Of a stretch of DNA of 64,000 bases, positions 19,175-28,382 are shown in pieces. Positions within the stretch are counted from its first letter, which is position 1. Every line of letters begins with the position of its first letter. The stretch is from Rivularia sp. T60_A2020_040 (lineage in GTDB: Bacteria; Cyanobacteriota; Cyanobacteriia; Cyanobacteriales; Nostocaceae). The stretch spans positions 1 through 64,000 of the forward strand of contig JACYMD010000128.1 in assembly GCA_015272215.1 (NCBI GenBank), in the 5' to 3' direction. The notes under the pieces are model-generated. The model did not search any database, was not told where the DNA came from, and saw only the letters and a program-made list of their open reading frames with translations. A program made the translations under genes and the position numbers.

Positions 19175-19713
19175 CCCCCAATCTTCTTTAACTGCTCAAC
19201 GATCGCAATTAATGCATTCGATACAGATTCACGTTCGTTGGGGTTAACAGCCATTATGGGGAGTGGATTCGCTTCATTTGAGAGTCCTAAAGCCAAAGCT
19301 ACATCTTCGATTTCCCACGCATCGACGCAATCCGTATGGGTGATGCCGATTGTCATCGGAATTGATGCATGATGGTTCATGTAGTTGAGAATTTTACGGG
19401 CATCACGAAACTGATGGGGACGATGTGCATCTACTAAAAGAATATAAGCATGGGCTTTTTCAATCAAAATATCCCACATAAAATCGAATCGGCTTTGTCC
19501 GGGAGTTCCGTATAAATGTAATGATTGATTAGACGCGATCGTTAATTTACCAAAGTCCAAAGCGACTGTAGTTTTTTCCTTTAATTCGGCTAACTCATCG
19601 GTTGCTCTTTTATCGGTGTCAACAACATCAATTTCACTAATTGTCCGAATAAATGTAGTTTTTCCCGCTCCTACACCTCCTGTAACTACAATGCGAAGAA
19701 TTTCTGATGTCAT
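19159..19713 (-). CDS. Ras-like small GTPase (MglA/COG2229 type)
   Basis: A 184-residue P-loop GTPase: G1 is GGVGAGKTTF near residue 12, a switch-II-like G3 is LYGTPGQSRF, and the base-specificity motif is THTD in place of NKXD, as in the COG2229 group. These single-domain bacterial GTPases usually sit beside roadblock proteins, which regulate them. Its ATG overlaps the TAA of the upstream PATAN gene (TAATG), and AAGGAG lies about 10 bases upstream, so the two are co-translated. The C-terminal residues VDS and the stop come from an STRR. Confidence 0.9.
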   Translation of the reverse strand: MTSEILRIVVTGGVGAGKTTFIRTISEIDVVDTDKRATDELAELKEKTTVALDFGKLTIASNQSLHLYGTPGQSRFDFMWDILIEKAHAYILLVDAHRPHQFRDARKILNYMNHHASIPMTIGITHTDCVDAWEIEDVALALGLSNEANPLPIMAVNPNERESVSNALIAIVEQLKKIGGTVDS

Positions 19714-20594
19714 TAACCTTTGCTCCTTAAATACCCAACAAGATTTTGCAGCAACGAACTGCTGACTTGGGGTGTTTGTGATTCTTGATGCTTTTTAGCA
19801 GCTCGCGAACCATATTTATTTACCCAAGTCAAATCCATATCATAATTGTATGAATGGGAATTTGATGTTATTTGAGGTACTTCTTCAATCAAACCTACAA
19901 GCATTAATCGAAAAGCCGCTTGCTGAATTTTAATAGCTGGTTGATGAAGTTGAAGCGCAATATTTTTGATGGAAATATCACCACTCGCAAATTCCCAAAT
20001 TTGCCATTCAAAAGCATTCAAGCGGAGTTGTGGTTTACTTTGACTAATATTTCGTATCCCAGATTCAACATTCGGTAGCGCTGCTTCCAACACTTGCCAA
20101 TTTTTCAAAACTCTTAAAGCCATTAAAGTTACTTCTGTGGCTTTCAAACTTAATCCTGTCATCTCAGTCATGGGTAAACTGGCTTTACAATCGAGTTTAA
20201 ATACACCTTTTTGAATTTCAAATAATTCACGAACTTGCTGTAATTGATTGGCAAATAATAAGTTTAATTGTTCTGCATTTAAAACTTCTTGAGTTTTTAA
20301 CTGCAAACCAAAAGGTGTAATTGTAGATGTATTACTATAAATAGTTTCTAAAATCTGCGGTTCTGTCCAATTTCTCTGGGCAATTTTTGCAAATAAACCC
20401 CTACCATTTAAACGATGTGCTGCGGCGACTACACGACCGTTTTTGAACCAAATATAAAAATATTTAGCTTTAGATTCAGAAGAATTAATATCAGGTAAAG
20501 TACATACGTTTAAACAACCAGATTTGCGTCCTTGCTCGATAAGTTGGAATAACTCAGCTAGGGAAAAATCTGTAAAAGAACTACTCAGAGTCAT
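19713..20594 (-). CDS. DUF4388/PATAN-domain protein
   Basis: A 293-residue soluble protein. The N-terminal half (residues about 8-110) matches the PATAN/DUF4388 fold: FSLAELFQLIEQGRKSGCL, FYIWFKNGRVVAA and a later helix-rich region (FANQLQQVRELFEIQKGVF). The C-terminal part (about 195-245) looks like a winged-helix or similar helical domain. PATAN domains are found in cyanobacterial response regulators that control motility and adhesion, where they mediate protein contacts. Coupling to a GTPase gene points to an adaptor role. The ATG at 20594 is used rather than a TTG six codons upstream. Confidence 0.8.
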   Translation of the reverse strand: MTLSSSFTDFSLAELFQLIEQGRKSGCLNVCTLPDINSSESKAKYFYIWFKNGRVVAAAHRLNGRGLFAKIAQRNWTEPQILETIYSNTSTITPFGLQLKTQEVLNAEQLNLLFANQLQQVRELFEIQKGVFKLDCKASLPMTEMTGLSLKATEVTLMALRVLKNWQVLEAALPNVESGIRNISQSKPQLRLNAFEWQIWEFASGDISIKNIALQLHQPAIKIQQAAFRLMLVGLIEEVPQITSNSHSYNYDMDLTWVNKYGSRAAKKHQESQTPQVSSSLLQNLVGYLRSKG

Positions 20595-21158
20595 AAGTTT
20601 AAATATTTTCAATGATTTGTATTTTTTCTATTAAGACACACCCTAAATTACATTTATTTGTTATGTATTTTTTCTGACTATTTAACTTGTATTTAGCTTG
20701 TGTTGATTGCGCTTAACTATCGCTTCAACAGTATACTAATCGCTTTACAACCTAAATTTCTGGAAACAAAGTTGAATGTAATTTTACCTAAGAGAAATTT
20801 TTACGTACTAACACTGATATTATAGCTTATTCCTAGTATTAATAAGCATCAATATACAATGTATTCCCATTGACTTATTTAAACTATTGTGTTGACAATT
20901 TCTGGAATAAATGCTGATGATTTCGCTGCAATAATACCAGACAGCCCATAAACATTGATGATTTTATCTAGAAAATTTACGCAAGTTTTTTCAATTATTA
21001 TTGTTTATTTAATTACCTCTAGAGAAAGCCATGTTTATGTTGAGATTCTTTCTGCTAAAGTTAACTTTGATGAATAAATTGCAACATTACGTTTGATTGA
21101 ATGAGCTATCAATCAAATAATAATTAATATTTCGTAATATAAACTGAAAATACTGACT
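20595..21158. other. 564 bp AT-rich intergenic gap
   Basis: Divergent intergenic region between the PATAN operon and the DUF6816 gene. A TTGACA occurs near 20893 but I could not pair it with a convincing -10 box. No small gene, repeat array or stable hairpin was recognised. Promoters for both operons must lie here. Confidence 0.5.
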
Positions 21159-21932
21159 ATGAAGCTGATTTGGACTGTTTGCTTGATTTTATTATTAGTT
21201 TTCTGTAGCGATAACCGTAACGCTAAGGCTGGAGAGTTAAATCAACGATTAAAAAATTTTCCGCAGTGGGAGAAATTAACTTCGGTAAAATCTGCGGTAG
21301 GAGACTTGACATATCCCGAATGGATGAAGGGCGAATGGTTAGTAAAAAGTACTATGCTGGATTTAGTAGCACCTCTAGCACCGGATATTGTTACACCAGG
21401 ATTTGAGAGTAATCGTCAGTTTCTCGATCAACCAATTAGTTTTCAAGTCAGATTTATAGATTCATTGCTCAATCAAGAAGCAAAAGAAGAAAGAGTGATT
21501 GCCGATAGGGCATACAACAGTTTGAACTTAGCGCAAGCTGTTTTAGGTAATGATGTAGTTAAAGCAGTAAAATTAGATCCCAATTCTCCCAACCGTCAGA
21601 TTACATTTTTGCGGGGAGAGCGTCAATTAGTTTCTATTGTCAAAAGTCGGGCTACAGAAACCACCGCAGACGGTAAATTTATTACCACAGAAGTATTTCA
21701 ACAGTTATTTAAAGGCGGTTCACTTCCTTATCTCAATTCCGTAGAATCAACTACGGCATATAAAAGATTATCTCCACTATCTACATCAAATCCAGTAATT
21801 CAAGCAGATCAAGTTACTGCTGTATATCTTTCATCTCAAGATCCAGATTACTTTAAAGCAGCTAATAAACCAGTAGCTTTATATAAATATCGGTTGGAAT
21901 TTTTTCCCATAACTTCTAAGGGTAATGGGTAA
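21159..21932 (+). CDS. DUF6816-family protein, predicted exported
   Basis: A 257-residue protein with an N-terminal signal peptide (hydrophobic stretch LIWTVCLILLLVFCS, cleavage probably near AKAGE). The mature part resembles the DUF6816 family shared by cyanobacteria and plastids, including the YPEWMKGEWLV and ADQVTAVYLSSQDPDYF motifs; a lumenal or periplasmic location is inferred. No function is established. The reading frame ends inside a GGTAATG-type STRR, so the last residues (SKGNG) are repeat-derived and the original C-terminus may have been a little different. Confidence 0.72.
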   Translation: MKLIWTVCLILLLVFCSDNRNAKAGELNQRLKNFPQWEKLTSVKSAVGDLTYPEWMKGEWLVKSTMLDLVAPLAPDIVTPGFESNRQFLDQPISFQVRFIDSLLNQEAKEERVIADRAYNSLNLAQAVLGNDVVKAVKLDPNSPNRQITFLRGERQLVSIVKSRATETTADGKFITTEVFQQLFKGGSLPYLNSVESTTAYKRLSPLSTSNPVIQADQVTAVYLSSQDPDYFKAANKPVALYKYRLEFFPITSKGNG

Positions 21933-22018
21933 TTGGTAATGGGTAATTGGTAATTGGTAATGGGTAATGGGTAATGGGTAATTGGTAATTGGTAATTGGT
22001 AATTGGTAATTGGTAATT
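21921..22018. repeat. STRR array, (GGTAATT/GGTAATG)n
   Basis: About 13 heptamers. The first ones contain the TAA stop codon of the DUF6816 gene. It is followed by AATCCGTG-type dispersed repeats (to about 22105), also seen near 51440-51478. Confidence 0.85.
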
Positions 22019-22229
22019 AAATCAGTGGAATCCTTTTTAATCCGTGATTAGAATGGGTAATTAAATTTGTGAAATCAGTGAAATCCTTTTTAATCCGTGG
22101 TCTAAAATTGCCATAGAAAAATCTTTCCCAAGTTTTACTCTTAAATAACTTTACATGGGATTTGTAATCAATCAATTAATCAATCAATCAATTAATTTCA
22201 AAAACTAATCTATAAACTAAATTTTATAT

Positions 22230-22979
22230 TCAACTGCTGCCAACTTCGGTAATTGAAAATTCTTCATTTGATGGAGGAGTACTTGGTAACTCCAAGCAAT
22301 ATCCAGCACCATATACAGTTTTGATATAGCGGGGATGACGCGGATCTGGTTCTAGTTTGGTTCTCAAGTGACGGATATGTACGCGAATGGTTTCAATATC
22401 ATCATCTGGATCGTAACCCCAAACCTCTCGAAGTATCTCGCTGGGAGAAACTGTTTGTCCGTGACGTTGTAGCAAACAATGAAGTAGTTCAAATTCCAAG
22501 TGAGTTAACTTGACAGTTTGAGTGAACCATATCGCTTCAAACCTTTCGGGAACTAAAGTCAGTGAACCGTAATTGAGAATTTCGCTGTGCTTTGCTGCTT
22601 GAGGAATGCGATCGGTACGTCGGAGTAAAGCCCGCACCCGAGCCAACATTTCCTCAACTTCAAAAGGCTTAGTTAAATAATCATCAGCACCTGCATTAAA
22701 TCCCTCAACTTTATCCTGAGTTTGACTCAAAGCGGTTAACATCAATACCGGAATATCAGAAGTACGCTCATCTCGACGTAAGCGTTGACATACAGTAAAT
22801 CCATCAACCTTCGGTAACATCAAATCCAACATAATTAAGTCTGGCTGCAATTGTAGTGCTAGCGCTTGACCTTTGATACCATCTTCAGCTTGACTGACAT
22901 CGTAACCAGCCATTTCTAAATTAACGGCTACTAACTCGGAAATTGCTGGATCGTCATCGATGACAAGAATTCTCGGCAT
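22230..22979 (-). CDS. rpaA: RpaA, OmpR-family response regulator of circadian output
   Basis: A 249-residue two-component regulator. The receiver domain (1-120) has the acidic pocket DDD at 8-10, phospho-acceptor Asp52 in LDLMLP, and the conserved Lys in YLTKPF. The C-terminal winged helix carries [19 protein letters not shown] and ends with [12 protein letters not shown]. Overall sequence matches the RpaA rather than the RpaB subgroup. In Synechococcus RpaA is phosphorylated by SasA and dephosphorylated via CikA under KaiABC control and drives dusk genes, including glycogen breakdown and fermentation genes. No histidine kinase is adjacent, as is usual. Confidence 0.92.
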   Translation of the reverse strand: MPRILVIDDDPAISELVAVNLEMAGYDVSQAEDGIKGQALALQLQPDLIMLDLMLPKVDGFTVCQRLRRDERTSDIPVLMLTALSQTQDKVEGFNAGADDYLTKPFEVEEMLARVRALLRRTDRIPQAAKHSEILNYGSLTLVPERFEAIWFTQTVKLTHLEFELLHCLLQRHGQTVSPSEILREVWGYDPDDDIETIRVHIRHLRTKLEPDPRHPRYIKTVYGAGYCLELPSTPPSNEEFSITEVGSS

Positions 22980-23136
22980 TATGAAATAATTGTTACTGTG
23001 TATTAAGGAAAGTTAAAAATCTTTGGAAAATACAAAGATTGCTTTAATGATTATAAAAAAAAAATTAAATATAACATAAAGCTTAAAATTAAAATATTCT
23101 AAAAAAAACTACAAACTAGACAGAATATCTTATATA

Positions 23137-24177
23137 ATGTGTATTGCAACCTACAATCCACCCTGGTTTTTACGAAACGGCGTGTCAATGACCGTCGGTG
23201 CAGCTTTGTGGGGAAAAAACAATTGGCAAACTGTTCTCAATTTACCAGAGCCTAGTTATCAAGAACAAGTATTTACAGGCGCACAAGGAGTACCTCTGTT
23301 CGGGTTGATAGCTATTCCGGAAAATCCTCGTGGCACTATTATAGGCACCTATGGCATTATTGGCGATTTAGAAGAGGAATGGTTTCTGAATATTTTGGGG
23401 CGTAAAGCCTACGCTCAAGGATATGCGGTAGTATTATTTGATTGGCGAGCGCACGGTAAAACAGCAGAATTATCCCCAACCTTAACCAGTGATGGTTTGT
23501 ACGAGGGTGAAGATTTTGTTCGCATAGCAGCAGCAGCTTTATCAATGGGATGTCCTCCGAAATTTTGGTTTACAGGATTCTCTTTAGGAGGACAATTGGC
23601 GTTATGGGCAGTTAAAGCTGCTGTAGAATTAACCCAAGTTGAGGAAATAGCAATAAAAGACAGCGATATCGGTGGTGGTGCGGTAATTTGTCCCAGTTTA
23701 GATTCCAATCCTTCCCTTAAGTATTTAACTAGTTATCCGGTAGGCAGATTTTTAGAAGCGAGAATCGCCAAGAGGTTGAAAAAACTAGCATGGAAAATTC
23801 ACAATCATCATCCAGGAAGTTTAGATCCAGATGCAATCCAAAGAGCAAACAGCATATGGGGATTTGACAACGAATTAGTTATAGAAAAGTTAGGTTTTCC
23901 CTCAGTCGAAGCTTACTATCAAGCAAGCAGCGCTTTACCTCTTCTACCAAATCTTACCAAACCAACTTTAATTATTTACGCCGCAGACGACCCATTTTTT
24001 GCACCAGCCATCATCCCAGAGTTACAAGCAGCTTGCTCCCAAAATTCAGCTATAGACTTAATATTGACAAAATACGGTGGTCATGTTGGTTATTTAAGTA
24101 GTAAACAGTGCCAGAAAGAATACGGAGATAAAGATCCATGGTGGGCTTGGAATCGAGTCTTGGAGTGGGTGGAATGA
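23137..24177 (+). CDS. YheT/EMB8-like alpha/beta hydrolase
   Basis: A 346-residue alpha/beta-fold hydrolase. The nucleophile elbow is GFSLGGQ, with the acid in YAADDPFF and the catalytic histidine in GGHVGYLS, so the triad is complete. The fold, length and late Asp/His spacing match the YheT/EMB8 group (COG0429). The substrate is not known; an esterase-like role is inferred. The gene is divergent from rpaA with about 157 bases between them and precedes the PPTase gene by 139 bases containing STRRs. Confidence 0.8.
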   Translation: MCIATYNPPWFLRNGVSMTVGAALWGKNNWQTVLNLPEPSYQEQVFTGAQGVPLFGLIAIPENPRGTIIGTYGIIGDLEEEWFLNILGRKAYAQGYAVVLFDWRAHGKTAELSPTLTSDGLYEGEDFVRIAAAALSMGCPPKFWFTGFSLGGQLALWAVKAAVELTQVEEIAIKDSDIGGGAVICPSLDSNPSLKYLTSYPVGRFLEARIAKRLKKLAWKIHNHHPGSLDPDAIQRANSIWGFDNELVIEKLGFPSVEAYYQASSALPLLPNLTKPTLIIYAADDPFFAPAIIPELQAACSQNSAIDLILTKYGGHVGYLSSKQCQKEYGDKDPWWAWNRVLEWVE

Positions 24178-24262
24178 AGGGATGGGGAGACAAGGGGACA
24201 AGGGGATGGGGAGAAATAAATAAGAACTGTTAACTGTCAACTAACTCCTAACTCTTTAAATC
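24178..24262. repeat. Mixed STRRs: (GACAAGGG)n, (CTGTCAA), (CTAACTC), (AAAATCC)
   Basis: Octamers of the GGGGACAAG type followed by short stretches of other families. It is the same two-part sequence (octamer block, then AATCCAAAATCTAAA) that is found inside the rimM coding region. Confidence 0.75.
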
Positions 24263-24316
24263 CAAAATCTAAAGCTTGTACTGAGCGAAGCGAATGTATC
24301 TAAAATCTAAAATTGA

Positions 24317-25030
24317 ATGTGGTTAAAAGCACCGACGGATATAGAAAATATTAAATTATTGCCTAACGAAGTTCATGTTTGGCGAGAAAATCTCGATGAA
24401 GTGAAACCATCATTAGAATACTTTACACAAATTCTCTCGGAAGATGAGTTAATTAGAGCAAAAAGATTTCATTTCGAGGAGCATCGAAAACGGTTTATTG
24501 CCGGTAGGGGTATTCTGAGAAATATATTAGGTCGTTATTTAAATACTGAACCATCTAAAATAGAGTTTGGTTATGAACCTCGTGGTAAACCGTTTTTAAA
24601 TCAAAGTTGCCATACTAATCTCAGCTTTAATTTATCTCATTCCCAAAATTTTGCTTTGTATGCAGTAAGTTTGAGTGATTCTATCGGTGTAGATTTAGAA
24701 TGTTTCAACTCAACTACAGATGTGCTTTCCCTTGCTCAAAGATTCTTTTTACCAAGTGAATTTACGACTATAAAATCGGCTCCTCATGAGCAACAACAAC
24801 AACTTTTTTTTCGTTACTGGACTTGTAAAGAAGCTTATTTAAAAGCAACAGGAACCGGATTAAAAGATTTACAAAAAGTCGAAATTTCTCTAACTTCAGA
24901 ACAACCTGCTCGGTTAAATGTGCCTGGTAAATGGAGTTTATTTGAAATTCAACCTTTTACTAATTGTACTGCTGCGATCGCAATTCCGAGTCAAAATTTC
25001 CAACTTAAATATTGGGATTTTGGTTTGTAG
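24317..25030 (+). CDS. hetI: Sfp-type 4'-phosphopantetheinyl transferase
   Basis: A 237-residue enzyme that transfers phosphopantetheine from CoA to carrier domains of fatty acid, polyketide and non-ribosomal peptide synthases. The diagnostic motifs are present: RGILRNILGRYL, FNLSHSQNFALYAVS, the Mg-binding SIGVDLE, and FFRYWTCKEAYLKATGTGL. In Anabaena the single such enzyme is HetI, needed for heterocyst glycolipid and general carrier priming; the symbol is used by family resemblance, as the hetN/hglB context is absent here. Confidence 0.85.
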   Translation: MWLKAPTDIENIKLLPNEVHVWRENLDEVKPSLEYFTQILSEDELIRAKRFHFEEHRKRFIAGRGILRNILGRYLNTEPSKIEFGYEPRGKPFLNQSCHTNLSFNLSHSQNFALYAVSLSDSIGVDLECFNSTTDVLSLAQRFFLPSEFTTIKSAPHEQQQQLFFRYWTCKEAYLKATGTGLKDLQKVEISLTSEQPARLNVPGKWSLFEIQPFTNCTAAIAIPSQNFQLKYWDFGL

Positions 25031-25036
25031 TAGCAC

Positions 25037-25070
25037 AGAAGTCGGGTAACTTTCACGAAACCCGACTTCT
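25037..25070. terminator. Bidirectional hairpin terminator
   Basis: A perfect 11 bp stem (AGAAGTCGGGT / ACCCGACTTCT) with a 12-base loop, located between the convergent PPTase and permease genes. It is followed by AGATTTAATTCT rather than a long T tract, so termination strength is uncertain. Related GTCGGGTTTT/AAAACCCGACTTC arms recur at about 37468-37531. Confidence 0.6.
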
Positions 25071-25097
25071 AGATTTAATTCTAACCTCTAACCTAAA

Positions 25098-26213
25098 CTA
25101 CCGTCCCAAACTCCTGGGATCGAGTGCATCTCTTAATCCATCACCAAGTAAGTTAAATGCTAGCACTGTCAGAATAATTACCAGAGCGGGGGGCCAAATT
25201 AACCAGGGTTGCAATACCAAAATAGAAGCGTTGGTTGCTAACGATAGCATATTACCCCAAGAAGGATCTGGCTGTTGAATGCCCAAACCAATCAAACTTA
25301 ATATTGCTTCCGCACCGATAAAACTGGGAATGGAAAGAGTTGCAGAGATCACAATATAGCTTGCAGTTTGAGGTAAAACGTGGCGAATAATGATGTAGAA
25401 AGGTTTACCACCCATTGCTCTTGCAGCTTGGACAAATTCTCGCTCTTTGATTGACAGCACTTGTCCGCGAATCACCCGCGCTAAACCAGCCCAGCCTATA
25501 AAGGAAGTAATCAAAACAATTAATATAAAGCGTTGAGAACTACTTAATCCTGATGGCAATACAGCACCTAGTGTAACCAAAAGATAAATGCTGGGAAATG
25601 TCATCAGTACTTCTACTAACCGCATAATTATTGAATCAGTCCAACCACCGAAGTAGCCGGAAATTCCACCCACTATCATACCCAACGGAAAAGAAATCGC
25701 GACACCTAAAATTCCGATAAATAAACTGATACGACCACCATACAGCAAACGGCTGAATTCATCACGTGCTTGATCATCGGTACCCAAAAGATTGAATCTC
25801 GCTTCACCAGCAGCACCGAATAAATGTAAATTTAAAGGGATACCAGGAAATATGGTAACTTCATCCCAAGTTGGTGGTAGCGGTAAACTGAATTTAAACA
25901 GTTGGTATTCGGAACCTTGGACAAATAAACGTAGAGCAGAAGGTTTGCTATAGTTTACAATAATTTCGCGTTTACCCGTTTCTAAATCCGTATCACCTTG
26001 AGTAGTCGGGTAAATATGAGGACCAATAAATTGTCCTTCTCTATTATTCAAATATACGCGAGTCGGTGGCAGCAAGGAACCATTTGGCTGCGAATAATAT
26101 GGGTCATAAGGCGCAACAAAATCTGCGAAAATTACGGTAATATAAAAAATTATCAGTAAAATTGCCCCAAATCGCGCTAAAGGATTTTTCTTGAGTTTTT
26201 GCCACCAGTTCAT
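25098..26213 (-). CDS. DppC/OppC-type ABC transporter permease
   Basis: A 371-residue inner-membrane permease of peptide/nickel-type importers. It has an N-terminal membrane segment (LARFGAILLIIFYITVIFA), a periplasmic loop of about 130 residues that is longer than usual, and five further segments. The cytoplasmic EAA loop is visible as EFVQAARAMGGKPFYIIIRH and the family N-motif GTDDQARDEFSRLLYGGR precedes the transmembrane core. No partner permease, ATPase or binding protein lies in the window, so the rest of the importer must be elsewhere. Confidence 0.88.
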   Translation of the reverse strand: MNWWQKLKKNPLARFGAILLIIFYITVIFADFVAPYDPYYSQPNGSLLPPTRVYLNNREGQFIGPHIYPTTQGDTDLETGKREIIVNYSKPSALRLFVQGSEYQLFKFSLPLPPTWDEVTIFPGIPLNLHLFGAAGEARFNLLGTDDQARDEFSRLLYGGRISLFIGILGVAISFPLGMIVGGISGYFGGWTDSIIMRLVEVLMTFPSIYLLVTLGAVLPSGLSSSQRFILIVLITSFIGWAGLARVIRGQVLSIKEREFVQAARAMGGKPFYIIIRHVLPQTASYIVISATLSIPSFIGAEAILSLIGLGIQQPDPSWGNMLSLATNASILVLQPWLIWPPALVIILTVLAFNLLGDGLRDALDPRSLGR

Positions 26214-26297
26214 AGTTTATACAAGTTAATTGATTATGAATGTTAAAGCATAAATTATTCTTAATCAATTATAAAACCCTGGAATATTTAACAAATC

Positions 26298-26963
26298 TTA
26301 ACTTTTTCGAGATAATTCGCGTATTTTTTTGCGGCATTCTCGTTTTGCCTGAGTTTCTCCATTGCTACGACAATTCGAGATAAATTCGTAAATTATTGCT
26401 TTAGTTAATATGGGAAAACTTAAACTCTTTTCTGATTCTTGATATTCTTCCTGATTTAATATGTAAATAGTTAGTGATTTTCCGTTATAGCGCCAAAATT
26501 CTGGTACTTTTATATCTTGATAAAGTTGTTTTTTATTGATATCTGTATGAGTAATATCAACTTCTAAAACTAAATCGGGAGGTGGATCTTGATTTAAGTT
26601 TACGGTTTTTCCACGAACAATCGGTTCATTTTTTATGTAGTAACATTTATCTGGTTCTGCACCAATTTTTTTCTCTGCTATTTTGAGTGTAGTTGAAGCT
26701 AAACTCTTGATATTTAAGTTTAGTTCTTCTGTGAGAATATGAACTAATATTCCTATATTTTCGCTGCTGCTTTCATGTGCCTCTAGCGGAGTCATAATTT
26801 CTAAAACACCCTGATAATAATGCACCCTTGCCGCTCGGTTTTCGCCTAAAGCATTTAAAATTTGTTCGTAAGCTTGCCAACTAATATTCAAGACGGCAAC
26901 TCGTTTTTCTGGTAAAAGTTGCTCAATATCGTCATTGTTAATTATTTCGTTAATTGTGACCAT
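26298..26963 (-). CDS. Uma2-family (DUF820) putative endonuclease
   Basis: A 221-residue protein of the Uma2 family, expanded in cyanobacteria. It has the PD-(D/E)XK-like core: HYYQGVLEIMTP, then PPPDLVLEVDITHTD and KKQLYQDIKVPEFWRYN. The family fold resembles restriction endonucleases but activity is not established for most members. The C-terminus is highly basic. It is unlinked to a methyltransferase or antitoxin. A second copy of the family lies at 52781-53359. Confidence 0.85.
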   Translation of the reverse strand: MVTINEIINNDDIEQLLPEKRVAVLNISWQAYEQILNALGENRAARVHYYQGVLEIMTPLEAHESSSENIGILVHILTEELNLNIKSLASTTLKIAEKKIGAEPDKCYYIKNEPIVRGKTVNLNQDPPPDLVLEVDITHTDINKKQLYQDIKVPEFWRYNGKSLTIYILNQEEYQESEKSLSFPILTKAIIYEFISNCRSNGETQAKRECRKKIRELSRKS

Positions 26964-27047
26964 TTTTATAAAAATTATCCATTGATAATTAGTTTGACAG
27001 ACTATAGATTGAAGACGTAGGAATACGCCCCGTATTTAGATTATTAA

Positions 27048-28157
27048 TTAAAATGTTACGACACTCCGAATTGATTCACCTTTATGCATTAATTCAAAAC
27101 CTTCGTTAATCTTTTCTATTGGCATTACATGAGTAATTAAATCATCAATATTTATCTTTCCTTGCATATACCAATCTACTATTTTCGGTACATCAGTACG
27201 TCCCCTGGCACCACCAAAAGCCGAACCTTTCCACACTCTTCCCGTTACCAATTGAAACGGACGAGTACTGATTTCTTCTCCCGCACCAGCAACACCAATA
27301 ATAATACTTTGTCCCCAACCTTTATGACAGCATTCTAATGCTTGACGCATGATTTTGACATTACCAATACATTCAAAAGTATAGTCGGCTCCACCTTTAG
27401 TTAAATCCACTAAATAAGCAACTAAATCACCTTCCACTTCCTTGGGATTAACAAAATGCGTCATCCCGAATTTTTCTGCTAATTCGCGTTTTTGGGGATT
27501 AATATCTACACCGATAATCATATCGGCTCCTACCATTTTTGCCCCTTGAATTACATTTAAACCAATACCACCCAAACCGAAAACAATCACTTTAGAACCC
27601 GGTTCGACTTTTGCCGTGAAAATCACCGCACCAATACCCGTAGTAACTCCACAACCGATGTAACAAACCTTCTCAAAAGGTGCATCCTTACGAATTTTTG
27701 CGATCGCGATTTCCGGCAATACTGTATAGTTAGCAAAAGTCGATGTACCCATGTAGTGATAAAGTTTTTCACCCCCAATGGAAAAACGACTAGTACCATC
27801 GGGCATCAAACCTTTACCTTGAGTACTGCGAATAGCTTGACAAAGATTAGTTTTTAAGCTTAGGCAATATTCGCATTGACGGCATTCGGGAGTATAAAGA
27901 GGAATCACATGGTCTCCCTTTTTAACGCTGGTCACGCCTTTTCCCACATCCACTACAACGCCTGCACCTTCATGTCCCAAAATTGCGGGGAATAAACCTT
28001 CAGCATCTTTACCAGAAAGTGTGTAAGCATCGGTATGACAGATTCCGCTGGCTTTAATTTCTATCAACACCTCACCAGCGGCAGGCCCTTCTAACTGAAC
28101 CGTTTCAATACTCAACGGTTTACCTGCTTGATAAGCTACTGCTGCTTTAACTTCCAC
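27048..28157 (-). CDS. frmA: S-(hydroxymethyl)glutathione dehydrogenase (class III ADH)
   Basis: A 369-residue zinc alcohol dehydrogenase that oxidises the glutathione-formaldehyde adduct, and by family knowledge also reduces S-nitrosoglutathione. Catalytic zinc ligands Cys40, His62 with Glu63, and the downstream Cys (YIGCGVTTG) are present, as are the four structural-zinc cysteines (92, 95, 98, 106) and the NAD-binding [12 protein letters not shown]. The start is GTG with GAGG upstream. No formylglutathione hydrolase gene is adjacent. Confidence 0.93.
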   Translation of the reverse strand: MEVKAAVAYQAGKPLSIETVQLEGPAAGEVLIEIKASGICHTDAYTLSGKDAEGLFPAILGHEGAGVVVDVGKGVTSVKKGDHVIPLYTPECRQCEYCLSLKTNLCQAIRSTQGKGLMPDGTSRFSIGGEKLYHYMGTSTFANYTVLPEIAIAKIRKDAPFEKVCYIGCGVTTGIGAVIFTAKVEPGSKVIVFGLGGIGLNVIQGAKMVGADMIIGVDINPQKRELAEKFGMTHFVNPKEVEGDLVAYLVDLTKGGADYTFECIGNVKIMRQALECCHKGWGQSIIIGVAGAGEEISTRPFQLVTGRVWKGSAFGGARGRTDVPKIVDWYMQGKINIDDLITHVMPIEKINEGFELMHKGESIRSVVTF

Positions 28158-28226
28158 TATTCACCCTCAGATTATTTTAGATTGTAGATTTTAGATTTTG
28201 GATTGCAAGAGTTAAGAGTTAATTTT

Positions 28227-28255
28227 GTAGAGACGTAGCAATGCTACGTCTTTAC
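28227..28255. repeat. Dispersed palindrome GTAGAGACGTAGCA...
   Basis: A near-perfect palindrome centred on AGCAATGCT with CGTCT arms. Members of the family occur at 19049, 29750, 40281, 53467 and 60028. It lies between the divergent frmA and avtA genes. Confidence 0.7.
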
Positions 28256-28382
28256 GGGAGTTAGGAATTAGGAGTTATTAGATTTATAAATATTTTTCCA
28301 TGCCCAATGCCCATTACCCATTACCAATTCCCATGAAATATTATAGTTAAAGTTAACTATCTATATTTGTTCTCGATTGATT

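Noticed and set aside
22230-22979. RpaB as identity of the response regulator
   Set aside because: RpaB has a different N-terminus and receiver (LDVMMPKLDGYG); this one has [11 protein letters not shown] and the RpaA-type C-terminal half.
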